Below are positions 34,225 to 43,253 of a stretch of DNA of 49,617 nucleotides, one piece after another. The DNA is from Bacillota bacterium (GTDB lineage: Bacteria; Bacillota; Clostridia; Lachnospirales; Lachnospiraceae). The position numbers were made by a program, and so were the translations under genes. The first letter of the stretch is position 1, and each line of letters begins with the position of its first letter. Below the pieces are notes generated by a model. That model searched no databases. It was not told the origin of the DNA and saw nothing but the letters and a program-made list of their open reading frames with translations. The DNA lies in the NCBI GenBank assembly GCA_023410575.1, contig JAEYPP010000047.1:1-49617 (forward strand), in the 5' to 3' direction.

Positions 34225-35007
34225 ATGACTATACTTGATCAGCTTGCACAGTATGCGAATTGGCGTACCGAGCAAGCAAAGAAAACAGTCCCAACTCATA
34301 GTATTAAGCAACAGGCTTTGTCTTTGGCAAAAGGTACGTTTGAGTTTGAGAAAGCGCTAAAGGGGCCAGAACTATCGTTTATCTGTGAGTGTAAAAAGGC
34401 ATCACCATCTAAGGGCCTAATTGCTTCCGACTTTCCATATTTACAAATAGCGAAAGAATATGAAGCTGCTGGAGCTGATTGTATTTCTGTTTTAACAGAG
34501 CCAAAATGGTTTTTAGGTAGTGATGCATATTTGGAGGAAATTGCGAATACAGTGTCCATTCCTTGTCTGCGAAAGGATTTTACAGTTGACGAGTATATGA
34601 TATACGAGGCCAAATTATTAGGAGCTCAGGCAGTATTGCTGATTTGTTCTATATTAAAGACTAAGAAAATCCGAGAATATATTGAGATTTGTGACACTCT
34701 TGGTATTTCTGCACTTGTTGAAGTTCACAGTGTGGAGGAAGTAAAATCAGCGATTGGGGCTGGTGCTAGAATAATCGGTGTAAATAATCGTAACTTAAAG
34801 GATTTTACTGTCGATACAAATCTTAGTTGTAGCTTAAGAGATCAGGTACCTTCGAATGTTTTGTTTGTAGCAGAAAGTGGAGTAAAAACTCAACAAGATA
34901 TACAAATGCTACGAAAAATTGGTGTAGATGCTGTATTAATTGGAGAGACACTTATGAAGGCGGCAGACAAAAAAGAAAAACTTCATGAGCTACGAGGTGG
35001 TACATGA
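34225..35007 (+). CDS. trpC: Indole-3-glycerol phosphate synthase
   Basis: A 260-residue TrpC barrel. Catalytic residues are visible in ICECKKASPSKGLI (lysine), CISVLTEPKWFLG, CLRKDFTVDEYMI, LVEVHSVEEV and IGVNNRNLKDFTVD, with the phosphate site AESGVKTQQDI and VLIGETLMKA. It ring-closes CdRP to indole-glycerol phosphate, the substrate of TrpA. AAGGAGG precedes ATG 34225. Its stop overlaps the start of trpF. TrpF is not fused to TrpC here, as it is in enterobacteria. Confidence 0.95.
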   Translation: MTILDQLAQYANWRTEQAKKTVPTHSIKQQALSLAKGTFEFEKALKGPELSFICECKKASPSKGLIASDFPYLQIAKEYEAAGADCISVLTEPKWFLGSDAYLEEIANTVSIPCLRKDFTVDEYMIYEAKLLGAQAVLLICSILKTKKIREYIEICDTLGISALVEVHSVEEVKSAIGAGARIIGVNNRNLKDFTVDTNLSCSLRDQVPSNVLFVAESGVKTQQDIQMLRKIGVDAVLIGETLMKAADKKEKLHELRGGT

Positions 35008-36806
35008 CGAAAATTAAGCTATGTGGATTAAGCAGACTTTGTGATATTGATGCTGTAAATGAGCTTATGCCAGAATACATTGGGTTTATCTTCGTAAAAG
35101 AAAGTAAACGATATGTCTCCATAAAACAAGCAGAAGAAATGAGAAAACAGTTACATAAAGAAATCATCCCTGTAGGCGTTTTTGTGGATGAGAAAATCGA
35201 CCAGATATTAGAAATGCTTGATCGAAATATCATTGGAGCAGTACAACTTCATGGTAATGAGGATGAGAACTACATTAAGGTTTTAAGAAAACGAGCAAGC
35301 TGTACAATCATCAAAGCATTCTGCATAAAAAATCAAGAGGATATAAGCAAAGCGAATCAATCAACAGCAGATTATGTACTTCTTGATTCTGGAGGTGGAT
35401 TGGGAGAGACCTTTAACTGGTCTTTGATTAGCGAGATGAAGCGACCGTTTTTCCTTGCAGGAGGACTTACAAGTGAAAATGTAAGTGAGGCAATCGTAAA
35501 GTTTCATCCTTTTGCAGTAGATGCGAGCTCATCTTTAGAAAGTGAAGGAGTTAAGGATAAAGATAAGATGACAGCGTTTGTGAATGCTGTCAGGCAAAGA
35601 AAGGACTGGTGTTATATGACTAATAGAAAAGGAAGATTTGGTACTCATGGTGGACAGTATATTCCAGAGACATTGATGAATGCAGTCATTGAGTTAGAGC
35701 AAGCTTATGAACATTATAAAATCGATCCTGCATTTAACAAAGAACTGACAGATCTTTTCAATGAATATGCGAATCGACCATCCAGATTATATTATGCAGA
35801 GAAACTAACAAAAGCGTTAGGTGGAGCAAAAATATATCTAAAACGTGAAGATTTAAACCACACGGGTTCCCACAAAATTAATAACGTATTAGGGCAGGCA
35901 TTGCTTGCAAAGAAAATGGGAAAGACAAGATTGATTGCCGAAACTGGTGCAGGTCAACATGGGGTTGCTACAGCGACTGCAGCAGCACTCATGAATATGG
36001 AATGTGTTGTATTTATGGGGGAAGAGGATACGAAGCGTCAGGCATTAAATGTTTATCGTATGAAACTTCTTGGCGCTACGGTAATTCCTGTTACAGCAGG
36101 AACTGCTACGTTAAAGGATGCAGTATCAGAGGCGATGAGAGAGTGGACATCAAGAATTGATGATACGCATTACTGTTTAGGATCCGTCATGGGACCACAT
36201 CCATTTCCAACGATTGTTCGTGATTTTCAGGCAGTCATATCAAAAGAAATCAAGGAACAGATGTTAGAAAAAGAACATCGTTTGCCAGATGCAGTCATAG
36301 CTTGCGTTGGCGGAGGTTCCAACGCAATGGGAAGTTTTTATCATTTCATTGAAGATAAGGAAGTACGATTAATTGGCTGTGAAGCAGCAGGCAGAGGAAT
36401 TGATACGTTTGAGACAGCTGCAACAATTAATACAGGAAGACAGGGCATCTTTCACGGAATGAAATCTTATTTTTGTCAAGATCAATATGGACAGATTGCT
36501 CCGGTTTATTCCATCTCTGCAGGACTTGACTATCCTGGAATTGGTCCAGAACACGCATATCTTCATGATATGAAAAGGGCAGAATACGTTCCAATCACAG
36601 ATGAAGAAGCAGTAGAAGCGTTCGAATTCTTGTCGATAACTGAAGGAATCATTCCTGCGATTGAATCAGCGCATGCGGTTGCTCATGCAATGAAGATTGC
36701 ACCTAAAATGGGAAGAAATCAAATTATTGTGATTACAATCTCTGGTAGAGGAGATAAGGATTGCGCATCAGTTGCAAGATACAGAGGGGAGGATATTTAT
36801 GAGTAA
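35004..36806 (+). CDS. trpFB: Fused phosphoribosylanthranilate isomerase - tryptophan synthase beta (TrpFB)
   Basis: One 600-residue frame. Residues 1-202 are TrpF: catalytic C7 in KLCGLSR, general-acid D129 in LLDSGGG and phosphate-site AVDASSSLES. Residues 205-600 are a full TrpB beginning MTNRKGRFGTHGGQY, with the PLP lysine K291 in HTGSHKINN and the PLP phosphate loop GGGSNAMG. No linker separates them: AFVNAVRQRKDW-CYM is the junction. An internal ATG at 35616 (M205) has AAAGGA about 11 bases upstream, so a separate beta subunit might also be made. TrpFB fusions are rare compared with TrpCF or separate genes. It starts by overlap with trpC and ends overlapping trpA by 8 bases. Confidence 0.93.
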   Translation: MTKIKLCGLSRLCDIDAVNELMPEYIGFIFVKESKRYVSIKQAEEMRKQLHKEIIPVGVFVDEKIDQILEMLDRNIIGAVQLHGNEDENYIKVLRKRASCTIIKAFCIKNQEDISKANQSTADYVLLDSGGGLGETFNWSLISEMKRPFFLAGGLTSENVSEAIVKFHPFAVDASSSLESEGVKDKDKMTAFVNAVRQRKDWCYMTNRKGRFGTHGGQYIPETLMNAVIELEQAYEHYKIDPAFNKELTDLFNEYANRPSRLYYAEKLTKALGGAKIYLKREDLNHTGSHKINNVLGQALLAKKMGKTRLIAETGAGQHGVATATAAALMNMECVVFMGEEDTKRQALNVYRMKLLGATVIPVTAGTATLKDAVSEAMREWTSRIDDTHYCLGSVMGPHPFPTIVRDFQAVISKEIKEQMLEKEHRLPDAVIACVGGGSNAMGSFYHFIEDKEVRLIGCEAAGRGIDTFETAATINTGRQGIFHGMKSYFCQDQYGQIAPVYSISAGLDYPGIGPEHAYLHDMKRAEYVPITDEEAVEAFEFLSITEGIIPAIESAHAVAHAMKIAPKMGRNQIIVITISGRGDKDCASVARYRGEDIYE

Positions 36807-37569
36807 TATTAAATCAGCCTTTACGAAGGGAAAGGCATTTATTCCATTCATAACATGTGGGGATCCTGACCTTGAAACGACAGGAAAGATTGTACGTGCA
36901 GCAGCAGAAAACGGTGCCAATCTTATTGAACTTGGAATTCCTTTTTCTGATCCGACTGCAGAAGGCCCTATCATACAGAGCGCGAATATGCGTGCTCTTG
37001 AGAAGGGAATTACGACAGATCATATTTTTGACTTTGTCAAGGAACTTCGTAATGATGTCAAAATCCCACTCGTTTTTATGACATATGCGAATGTAGTATT
37101 TTCGTATGGCTCTGAGAAATTTTTCGCTAACTGCAAAGAAGTTGGAATTGATGGGATTATCCTTCCGGATTTACCTTTCGAGGAGAAGAATGAGTTTCAG
37201 CCTTTAAGTAAGCAGTACGGAGTTGATTTAATCTCTATGATTGCTCCAACATCAAAGCAGAGAATTGCTCAGATTGTAAAAGAGGCAGAGGGATTTTTGT
37301 ATATTGTTTCAAGTCTTGGAGTTACTGGAACAAGAGGCGAAATTACAACGGACCTTTCAGCTATCATAAAGGTAGTTCGTGAGAATACGAATCTACCATG
37401 CGCAGTCGGTTTTGGTATATCAACACCTGAGCAAGCAAGGGAGATGTCAGCACTGGCGGATGGTGTGATTGTAGGTTCTGCAATTGTAAAACTGATTGGT
37501 GAGCATGGTAGAGATTCTGCTGAATATGTCGGTGATTATGTGAAACAAATGAAGGAAAGTCTTTCTTAA
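36799..37569 (+). CDS. trpA: Tryptophan synthase alpha subunit
   Basis: A 256-residue TrpA with the IGP-binding and catalytic residues: E in LIELGIPFSDPTAEGP (E near residue 46) and D in IILPDLPFEE (D near 57-118 region), plus the phosphate loop VTGTRGEI and AVGFGIS. It cleaves indole-glycerol phosphate and passes indole to TrpB. GAGGGGAGG precedes ATG 36799, which lies inside the end of trpFB, so it is coupled. Last gene of the operon; a strong hairpin follows. Confidence 0.95.
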   Translation: MSNIKSAFTKGKAFIPFITCGDPDLETTGKIVRAAAENGANLIELGIPFSDPTAEGPIIQSANMRALEKGITTDHIFDFVKELRNDVKIPLVFMTYANVVFSYGSEKFFANCKEVGIDGIILPDLPFEEKNEFQPLSKQYGVDLISMIAPTSKQRIAQIVKEAEGFLYIVSSLGVTGTRGEITTDLSAIIKVVRENTNLPCAVGFGISTPEQAREMSALADGVIVGSAIVKLIGEHGRDSAEYVGDYVKQMKESLS

Positions 37570-37571
37570 TC

Positions 37572-37711
37572 TTATTGAAGTTCGTTTAGATTGATGGAGA
37601 TATGTTGGTCAGGAAATACCAACGTATCTCCATCTTTGTTCAGCCGAAAGACGACGAAGTAATCACCTAATTCCTTTGGATTAACTTCAGATGTTTTCCT
37701 TGCTAGAATAT
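37572..37711 (-). pseudogene. C-terminal fragment of an unknown gene (minus strand)
   Basis: A 46-codon minus-strand frame with protein-like sequence, from ILARKTSEVNPKELGDYF to VFPDQHISINLNELQ, ends at TAA 37574-37572. It has no start codon or ribosome site; a stop precedes it. It covers the trp terminator and is convergent with trpA. I read it as the tail of a decayed gene; chance is possible. The rest of 37712-37872 shows nothing. Confidence 0.25.
37593..37640 (+). terminator. Terminator of the trp operon
   Basis: GATGGAGATA (37593-37602) pairs with TATCTCCATC (37625-37634), inner GTTGGT/ACCAAC stem, followed by TTTGTTC. The T-run is short but the stem is long. Confidence 0.7.
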
Positions 37712-37872
37712 ACTAAGGGTTAAGAATAGCGTTGGAATTGATTGGAAGTTGTGCTATGGAGTGATTGATTTTGAATAAAAACAAGAATAACCGTGGGATA
37801 TTATTGAATTAAAGCTGAAGTTATGATAAATTACATATAACGACAGAAGAACGGGAGATAAAGTATAGAATA

Positions 37873-38451
37873 ATGATTCATGAAGAAGCAATTATTGTCC
37901 TTTCTGAAATCTATGGAATCAATCCTTTTATTAAGAGTATTTGCCGAAAGTTGACAAAAGTCGGATTTGATGTCTTTTGTCCCAATATCATTGGAAGAGA
38001 ACCATTTTCCTATGAAAAGACAGAAGAGGCATATAAACATTTTGTTCAACAGGTTGGTTTCGATACATATAAAACAATTAATGATCAAGTTAAGCAACTA
38101 AAAAATAAATATAGAAAAGTATTTTTAATTGGATTTAGTGTGGGAGCAACTCTTGCATGGAGATGTTGTGAAAATTTACTGTGTGATGGGATTGTATGTT
38201 GTTATGGTTCGCGTATTCGAGATTACGTTAATCTAAATCCCGAATGCCCAACTATATTACTCCAAGCAAAGGAACCCTCTTTTGATGTTGATAAATTCAT
38301 AATTCAGATGGAGGATAAGTTAAATTTAATTATCTATCGTTTTGAAGCCAATCATGGTTTTATGGATCCTGATTCAAAATCTTTTGATTCCTTAGCTTCA
38401 AAACAGGCAGAAGAATTCATATTTGACTTTATAGAGAAGTTGACACATTGA
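37873..38451 (+). CDS. Dienelactone hydrolase-like alpha/beta hydrolase
   Basis: A 192-residue alpha/beta hydrolase related to dienelactone hydrolase. The nucleophile elbow is GFSVGATLAW (serine, not the cysteine of true dienelactone hydrolases), preceded by FDVFCPNIIG as the oxyanion strand, and the catalytic histidine is in ANHGFMDP near residue 160. It likely cleaves a small ester or lactone; the substrate is unknown. The ribosome site is poor (GGGAGA is 16 bases away), so the exact start is less sure. Confidence 0.7.
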   Translation: MIHEEAIIVLSEIYGINPFIKSICRKLTKVGFDVFCPNIIGREPFSYEKTEEAYKHFVQQVGFDTYKTINDQVKQLKNKYRKVFLIGFSVGATLAWRCCENLLCDGIVCCYGSRIRDYVNLNPECPTILLQAKEPSFDVDKFIIQMEDKLNLIIYRFEANHGFMDPDSKSFDSLASKQAEEFIFDFIEKLTH

Positions 38452-38499
38452 TTGTAACTTTACAAAGAATGAAGATTGATATAGAAAGGGGAAAATCAT

Positions 38500-39879
38500 A
38501 TGGATAAAGTCTCGAAATTCAACGTAACATGCAATAAAAAGTTGATTTGTATCTTCATAGCCATAATGAGCATTGCTTTTCTGCCATCAATTAAGGTAAA
38601 AGCTCAATCAATCACACGATTATCTTATAAAGATAAACATTACTACCTTACGGAGCGTCAGCTTAGTAAAATTGATAAAATGGAATCAAACTTGGATTAT
38701 GCTGGAATTAATCAGTACTTAGATTCTCTTGGCGAGGATGTGTTTTATTATGCGATTGAGGATGGTGTGTTATATTGTGCAGATCCGATGATGACTGAGG
38801 CAACGATTCCAGATGAGATTCATACAATCGATACGAATGCCTTTCAAGGTAATATAATGTTGGAGAGAGTTACTATGCCAGATAGTGTAGTAACAATTGG
38901 TTATGGTGCTTTTGCAAAGTGCGAAAACTTAACATCAATCAGGCTATCAAAAAATCTAAAAGAAATTGGTGATTTGGCCTTTTATGGATGTACCTCACTA
39001 GTTAATGTAAAAATATTGGGGAATGTTACTGAATTTGGAGAGCAATGTTTCGATGGATGTACTTCTCTTGAAAATATTATAACTACGAAAGGTAGTCAGG
39101 CAGAGAAATATGCAAGGAATAACTTAAATTGTGCGGTTACATATACGTCAAAACCTACATTTGAAAAAAATTCCTTAGTTATATTAAAGGGAGATACTTA
39201 TAGTACAAAGGTATACAATAGTGGAGACAATAAGGTTACTTATTCTACGAGCAATTCTAAGGTGGTACGAGTAGATAAGGATGGCACTATCCATGGTATA
39301 AGTTCTGGTACTGCGACTGTTTATGCAAAAATTGATGGAACTACACTAAAATGTAAGATAACTGTTCGTAATAAAAGTATGAACGAGCGTATCTATCAGT
39401 TTAAGAAAAACTATACTACTTCTTCAATGTCAGATTATGAAATCATAGAGTTAGCACATGCATGGTTAATTAAAAATGTTAAATATGATAATGCTAATTA
39501 CCTAAAAGGAACGGTCCCTGAAGTGAGTCATACAGCGAAAGGAGCTTTACTTAATGGTGTTGCTGTATGTGATGGCTACTCTTATGCATTTAAGATGATT
39601 ATGAATTCTTTTAACATCCCATGTAAAGTAATAACTGGTTATTCTGGTGGAGTGGGACATGCATGGAACTTGGTAAAGATTAACAATCAATGGTATCATA
39701 TCGATGTAACTTATGATGATCCTATTGTAAATGGAAGAGACGACAATTATAAAGTATACACAGACTATTTTCTAATTAACGATAAGCAGATGAAGAAAAA
39801 TCATACATGGAATACGAATGATTTTGTTAAGTGTACTGCAACGAAAATTGATAAAACATACGCTTCAGAACGTAAATAA
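38500..39879 (+). CDS. Exported LRR / Ig-like / transglutaminase-domain protein
   Basis: A 459-residue secreted protein. After a signal peptide (about residues 1-36, ending VKAQS) come BspA-like leucine-rich repeats (about 85-205; VTMPDSVVTIGYGAFAKCENL, LKEIGDLAFYGCTSL), a Big2 Ig-like domain (about 215-290) and a transglutaminase-like core (about 300-430) with the triad C-H-D in GVAVCDGYSYAFKM, GVGHAWNLV and YHIDVTYDDP. Such proteins crosslink or cleave surface proteins or peptides. AGAAAGGGG precedes ATG 38500. The triad looks complete, so it is probably active outside the cell. Confidence 0.85.
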   Translation: MDKVSKFNVTCNKKLICIFIAIMSIAFLPSIKVKAQSITRLSYKDKHYYLTERQLSKIDKMESNLDYAGINQYLDSLGEDVFYYAIEDGVLYCADPMMTEATIPDEIHTIDTNAFQGNIMLERVTMPDSVVTIGYGAFAKCENLTSIRLSKNLKEIGDLAFYGCTSLVNVKILGNVTEFGEQCFDGCTSLENIITTKGSQAEKYARNNLNCAVTYTSKPTFEKNSLVILKGDTYSTKVYNSGDNKVTYSTSNSKVVRVDKDGTIHGISSGTATVYAKIDGTTLKCKITVRNKSMNERIYQFKKNYTTSSMSDYEIIELAHAWLIKNVKYDNANYLKGTVPEVSHTAKGALLNGVAVCDGYSYAFKMIMNSFNIPCKVITGYSGGVGHAWNLVKINNQWYHIDVTYDDPIVNGRDDNYKVYTDYFLINDKQMKKNHTWNTNDFVKCTATKIDKTYASERK

Positions 39880-39971
39880 TGAAAACTGTAAAGTTATTGA
39901 ACTTATGTAATCCAATATGCTATATTTAAGCATAAGTTTTTACAGTGATTAGAATATGCGAGGATAACAAC

Positions 39972-40649
39972 ATGGAAAGAAACCGTAGTTTAGATGAAAT
40001 ATCGGATGGAAAGTTTTATAGCCTAAATGATATGGTAAAAGCAGATTGTAACGATTGTAAAGGTTGCTCCGCCTGCTGTCATGGAATGGGAAGTTCGATT
40101 GTTCTCGATCCATTGGATGTTTATCGATTATGTGCGATAGAGAATCAAAGCTTTGAACAATTGTTAACAGATAAAATTGAATTAAATGTAGTAAAGGGGA
40201 TTATCTTGCCGAACCTGAAGATGATAGGTGAATCTGAGCATTGTGCATATTTAAATGACGAAGAAAGATGTAGTATTCACCCTTCTCGACCTGGAATTTG
40301 CCGTATCTTCCCGTTAGGAAGAATTTATGAGAATAACTCATTTCAGTATATTTTACAAGTTCATGAATGTAAAAAAAGTAATAAAACTAAGGTTAAGGTT
40401 AGTAAATGGATTGATACACCAGATTTAAAGCAGAATGAAGAATTTATAGCTGAGTGGCATTATTTTATAAAGGAGTTACAAGAACTTATCCTGAATACAA
40501 AAGATGAATCTTTCATAAAGCAGCTAAATCTATTAGTTCTTAATGCCTTCTTTGTAAAACCTTATGATACATCCAAAGACTTTTATGAACAGTTTCATAT
40601 ACGTTTAAAAGAGAGTAAGAAATTATTGACGAATCAAAATGAAGGATGA
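39972..40649 (+). CDS. YkgJ-family cysteine cluster protein
   Basis: A 225-residue protein with the YkgJ zinc/iron-chelating pattern: DCNDCKGCSACCHGMGSSIVL at residues about 26-46 and later ERCSIHPSRPGICRIFPLGR and VHECKK. The cysteines probably hold one metal ion. Function is unknown; the family is widespread in anaerobes. Start ATG 39972 follows GAGGA; it is separated from the transglutaminase-domain gene by about 90 bases and from topB by a terminator. Confidence 0.85.
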   Translation: MERNRSLDEISDGKFYSLNDMVKADCNDCKGCSACCHGMGSSIVLDPLDVYRLCAIENQSFEQLLTDKIELNVVKGIILPNLKMIGESEHCAYLNDEERCSIHPSRPGICRIFPLGRIYENNSFQYILQVHECKKSNKTKVKVSKWIDTPDLKQNEEFIAEWHYFIKELQELILNTKDESFIKQLNLLVLNAFFVKPYDTSKDFYEQFHIRLKESKKLLTNQNEG

Positions 40650-40668
40650 GAAAAGTGAGCAGAAGTAG

Positions 40669-40730
40669 TAGCTATTGCAATTTCGATTGGATGTTAAGAT
40701 TCCAGTTGAGGACACAATAGCTATATTTTT
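40669..40730 (+). terminator. Terminator between the YkgJ-family gene and topB
   Basis: TAGCTATTG (40669-40677) pairs with CAATAGCTA (40715-40723), followed by TATTTTTTAT. The loop of 37 bases could hold a smaller stem. Confidence 0.7.
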
Positions 40731-40820
40731 TATACTTTCTATGCTAGAATGAGTTTATTGTGAAATGCAAAATATAAAGAAGCGACATTTTGACGCAAAT
40801 TGATTAGTATAGGAGTAAAT

Positions 40821-43025
40821 ATGAGCAAAGTCTTAGTTTTAGCAGAAAAACCGTCCGTTGGACGTGATATAGCAAGAGTTTTAAAATGTAACCAGAATAT
40901 CAATGGTGCAATCGAAGGGAAGGATTATATCGTTACCTGGGGTCTTGGTCATCTTGTTACACTATGTGATCCAGAAAGGTATAGTGATGATTATAAGGAA
41001 TGGAAGTTAAGTACGCTTCCAATGATTCCATCTCCAATTAAATTAGAAGTAATCAAGCAGACCCAAAAGCAGTATAACACAGTGAAGAATCAGCTTCATC
41101 GACAAGACGTCAATCAAGTGATTATTGCGACCGATGCTGGACGTGAAGGAGAACTAGTAGCCCGTTGGATTTTGATGAAGGCTGGTAATCAAAAACCGAT
41201 AAAGCGTTTATGGATTTCTTCTGTTACTGATAAAGCTATTCGCGAAGGCTTTGCGAATCTTAAAGATGGTAGATGTTATGATAATCTGTATCGTGCAGCG
41301 CAATCGAGAGCAGAAGCTGACTGGCTTGTAGGAATTAATGCAACAAGAGCATTAACATGTAAGTACAATGCGCAGTTATCTTGTGGACGTGTACAGACAC
41401 CAACATTAGCGATGATTGCTAAAAGAGAAGAAGAAATTAGATCATTTCAACCAGTACCTTATTATGGAGTAAAAGTAAATGCAAGAGTAAATGGTAGTTT
41501 TCTTAGTCTGACTTGGCAAGATGATAAGTCAAAGTCAGCACGTACCTTTGATCAGGAAAAAGCTACTCAAGTAGTAAGTAATTGTGCGAATCAACAAGGT
41601 AAAATAATAGATGTAACAAAGAATGCGAAAAAGACATATGCTCCGTTACTTTATGATTTAACTGAGTTACAGCGTGATGCAAATCAGAGATTTAACTTCT
41701 CAGCAAAAGAAACACTCAATATCATGCAACGTCTGTATGAAAATCACAAAGTTTTAACCTACCCAAGAACAGATTCACGTTATTTGACTTCGGATATGGT
41801 TGGAACGCTAAAGGAACGATTGGAAGCGGTATCGATTGGACCTTATAAGAAATTAACTGGTTCCTTGTTGAATAAGAAGTTTACTGGAAAGCAGCCTTTT
41901 GTCGATGATAGTAAGGTTTCAGATCATCATGCGATTATTCCTACCGAGCAATATGTGATAATGGATAATATGACAGTTGAGGAACGAAAAATCTACGATT
42001 TAGTAGTACGCCGTTTCTTAAGTGTAATGTATCCACCATATGAATATGAGCAAACAACAGTGAAAGTTTCCATTAATGGACATACCTTTACGGCAAAGGG
42101 GGATCGAGTGATTTCGCTTGGATGGAAATCTGTGTATGAGAATGATTCGATGTCTTCTACAAAATCAGAAGAAGAGGATTCCATAGATTCTAGTAGCATG
42201 CCAGAGGTTCATGCCAATCAGCAAATTACCGTTCTAAATGTGAGTTTAACGCAAGGCAAGACAACACCACCAGCTCCATTTAACGAGGCTACGCTATTAT
42301 CTGCGATGGAAAATCCAACCAAGTATCTAGAAACACGTAATGAAGAAGATATTAAAATACTTGGAGAGACAGGTGGTTTAGGAACTGTTGCAACAAGAGC
42401 AGATATTATAGAAAAATTATTCTCTTCCTTTTTACTTGAAAAAAGAGGCAAAGATATTTTTGTTACCTCCAAAGCAAAACAGTTACTTGGTCTTGTTCCA
42501 GAGGATTTAAGAAAACCAGAGCTTACGGCTGCATGGGAAAGAAAGTTATCAAAAATTGCAGATGGTTCCTTAAACCGTGATCATTTTATGAATGAGATCA
42601 AAGCTTATACAAAAGAACTCATTGATGAAATTAAAACGGGTGAAGGCAACTTTAGGCATGATAATTTAACAAAACATAAATGCCCAAACTGTGGTAAGAA
42701 TTTGTTACTAGTAAAGGGAAAGAATAGTACGATGCATGTGTGCCAGGACCGTGAGTGTGGTTATCGTGAGACGGTTTCACGTACTTCGAATGCACGTTGT
42801 CCAAAATGTCATAAGAAGATGGAGCTAAAAGGCAAAGGAGATGCCCAGACCTTTTTTTGTAGTTGTGGTTATAAAGAGAAATTGGATGCATTTCAGGAAC
42901 GTCGAGCAAAAGAAGGTGCTGGTGTGAGTAAAAAGGATATCAATCGATATATGAAAAAGATGCAAAACCAAGACGAGCCAATCAATAACGCTTTTGCCGA
43001 AGCATTAGCAAAACTCAAGTTGTAA
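40821..43025 (+). CDS. topB: DNA topoisomerase III
   Basis: A 734-residue type IA topoisomerase. Toprim motif at the N-terminus (KVLVLAEKPSVGRDIARVL; IATDAGREGELVARW near 102-116), SCGRVQTPTLAMI near 187, and the active-site tyrosine in LTYPRTDSRY (Y314). The C-terminal quarter holds two zinc-ribbon-like clusters, CPNCGKNLLLVKGK...VCQDRECGY and CPKCHKKM...CSCGY. It decatenates and relaxes DNA through single-strand passage. AGGAG precedes ATG 40821. Firmicutes often carry several TopB copies, some on mobile elements; nothing here marks this one as mobile. Confidence 0.93.
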   Translation: MSKVLVLAEKPSVGRDIARVLKCNQNINGAIEGKDYIVTWGLGHLVTLCDPERYSDDYKEWKLSTLPMIPSPIKLEVIKQTQKQYNTVKNQLHRQDVNQVIIATDAGREGELVARWILMKAGNQKPIKRLWISSVTDKAIREGFANLKDGRCYDNLYRAAQSRAEADWLVGINATRALTCKYNAQLSCGRVQTPTLAMIAKREEEIRSFQPVPYYGVKVNARVNGSFLSLTWQDDKSKSARTFDQEKATQVVSNCANQQGKIIDVTKNAKKTYAPLLYDLTELQRDANQRFNFSAKETLNIMQRLYENHKVLTYPRTDSRYLTSDMVGTLKERLEAVSIGPYKKLTGSLLNKKFTGKQPFVDDSKVSDHHAIIPTEQYVIMDNMTVEERKIYDLVVRRFLSVMYPPYEYEQTTVKVSINGHTFTAKGDRVISLGWKSVYENDSMSSTKSEEEDSIDSSSMPEVHANQQITVLNVSLTQGKTTPPAPFNEATLLSAMENPTKYLETRNEEDIKILGETGGLGTVATRADIIEKLFSSFLLEKRGKDIFVTSKAKQLLGLVPEDLRKPELTAAWERKLSKIADGSLNRDHFMNEIKAYTKELIDEIKTGEGNFRHDNLTKHKCPNCGKNLLLVKGKNSTMHVCQDRECGYRETVSRTSNARCPKCHKKMELKGKGDAQTFFCSCGYKEKLDAFQERRAKEGAGVSKKDINRYMKKMQNQDEPINNAFAEALAKLKL

Positions 43026-43253
43026 TCACGTATGATTGGCAAGTTGATATATATTGGATGAGCAAAAAGATTACTATTATAATTGTTGAAGTAAGAAACG
43101 ATCGTATTGGTTATGGCAGATTAATGTCGAATATTGTATGAAAAAAATATTAGACTGTATCTAAACTATAAGATACTACATTGCTCAATGTTATGAGTAA
43201 CGATATGATAAAAGAAGTCTAAATAGAGAATTTTAATATACGGAGGATTTACA

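Noticed and set aside
40821..43025. TopB as part of a conjugative element
   Set aside because: No relaxase, T4SS, integrase or conserved element genes are next to it; its neighbours are ordinary chromosomal genes.
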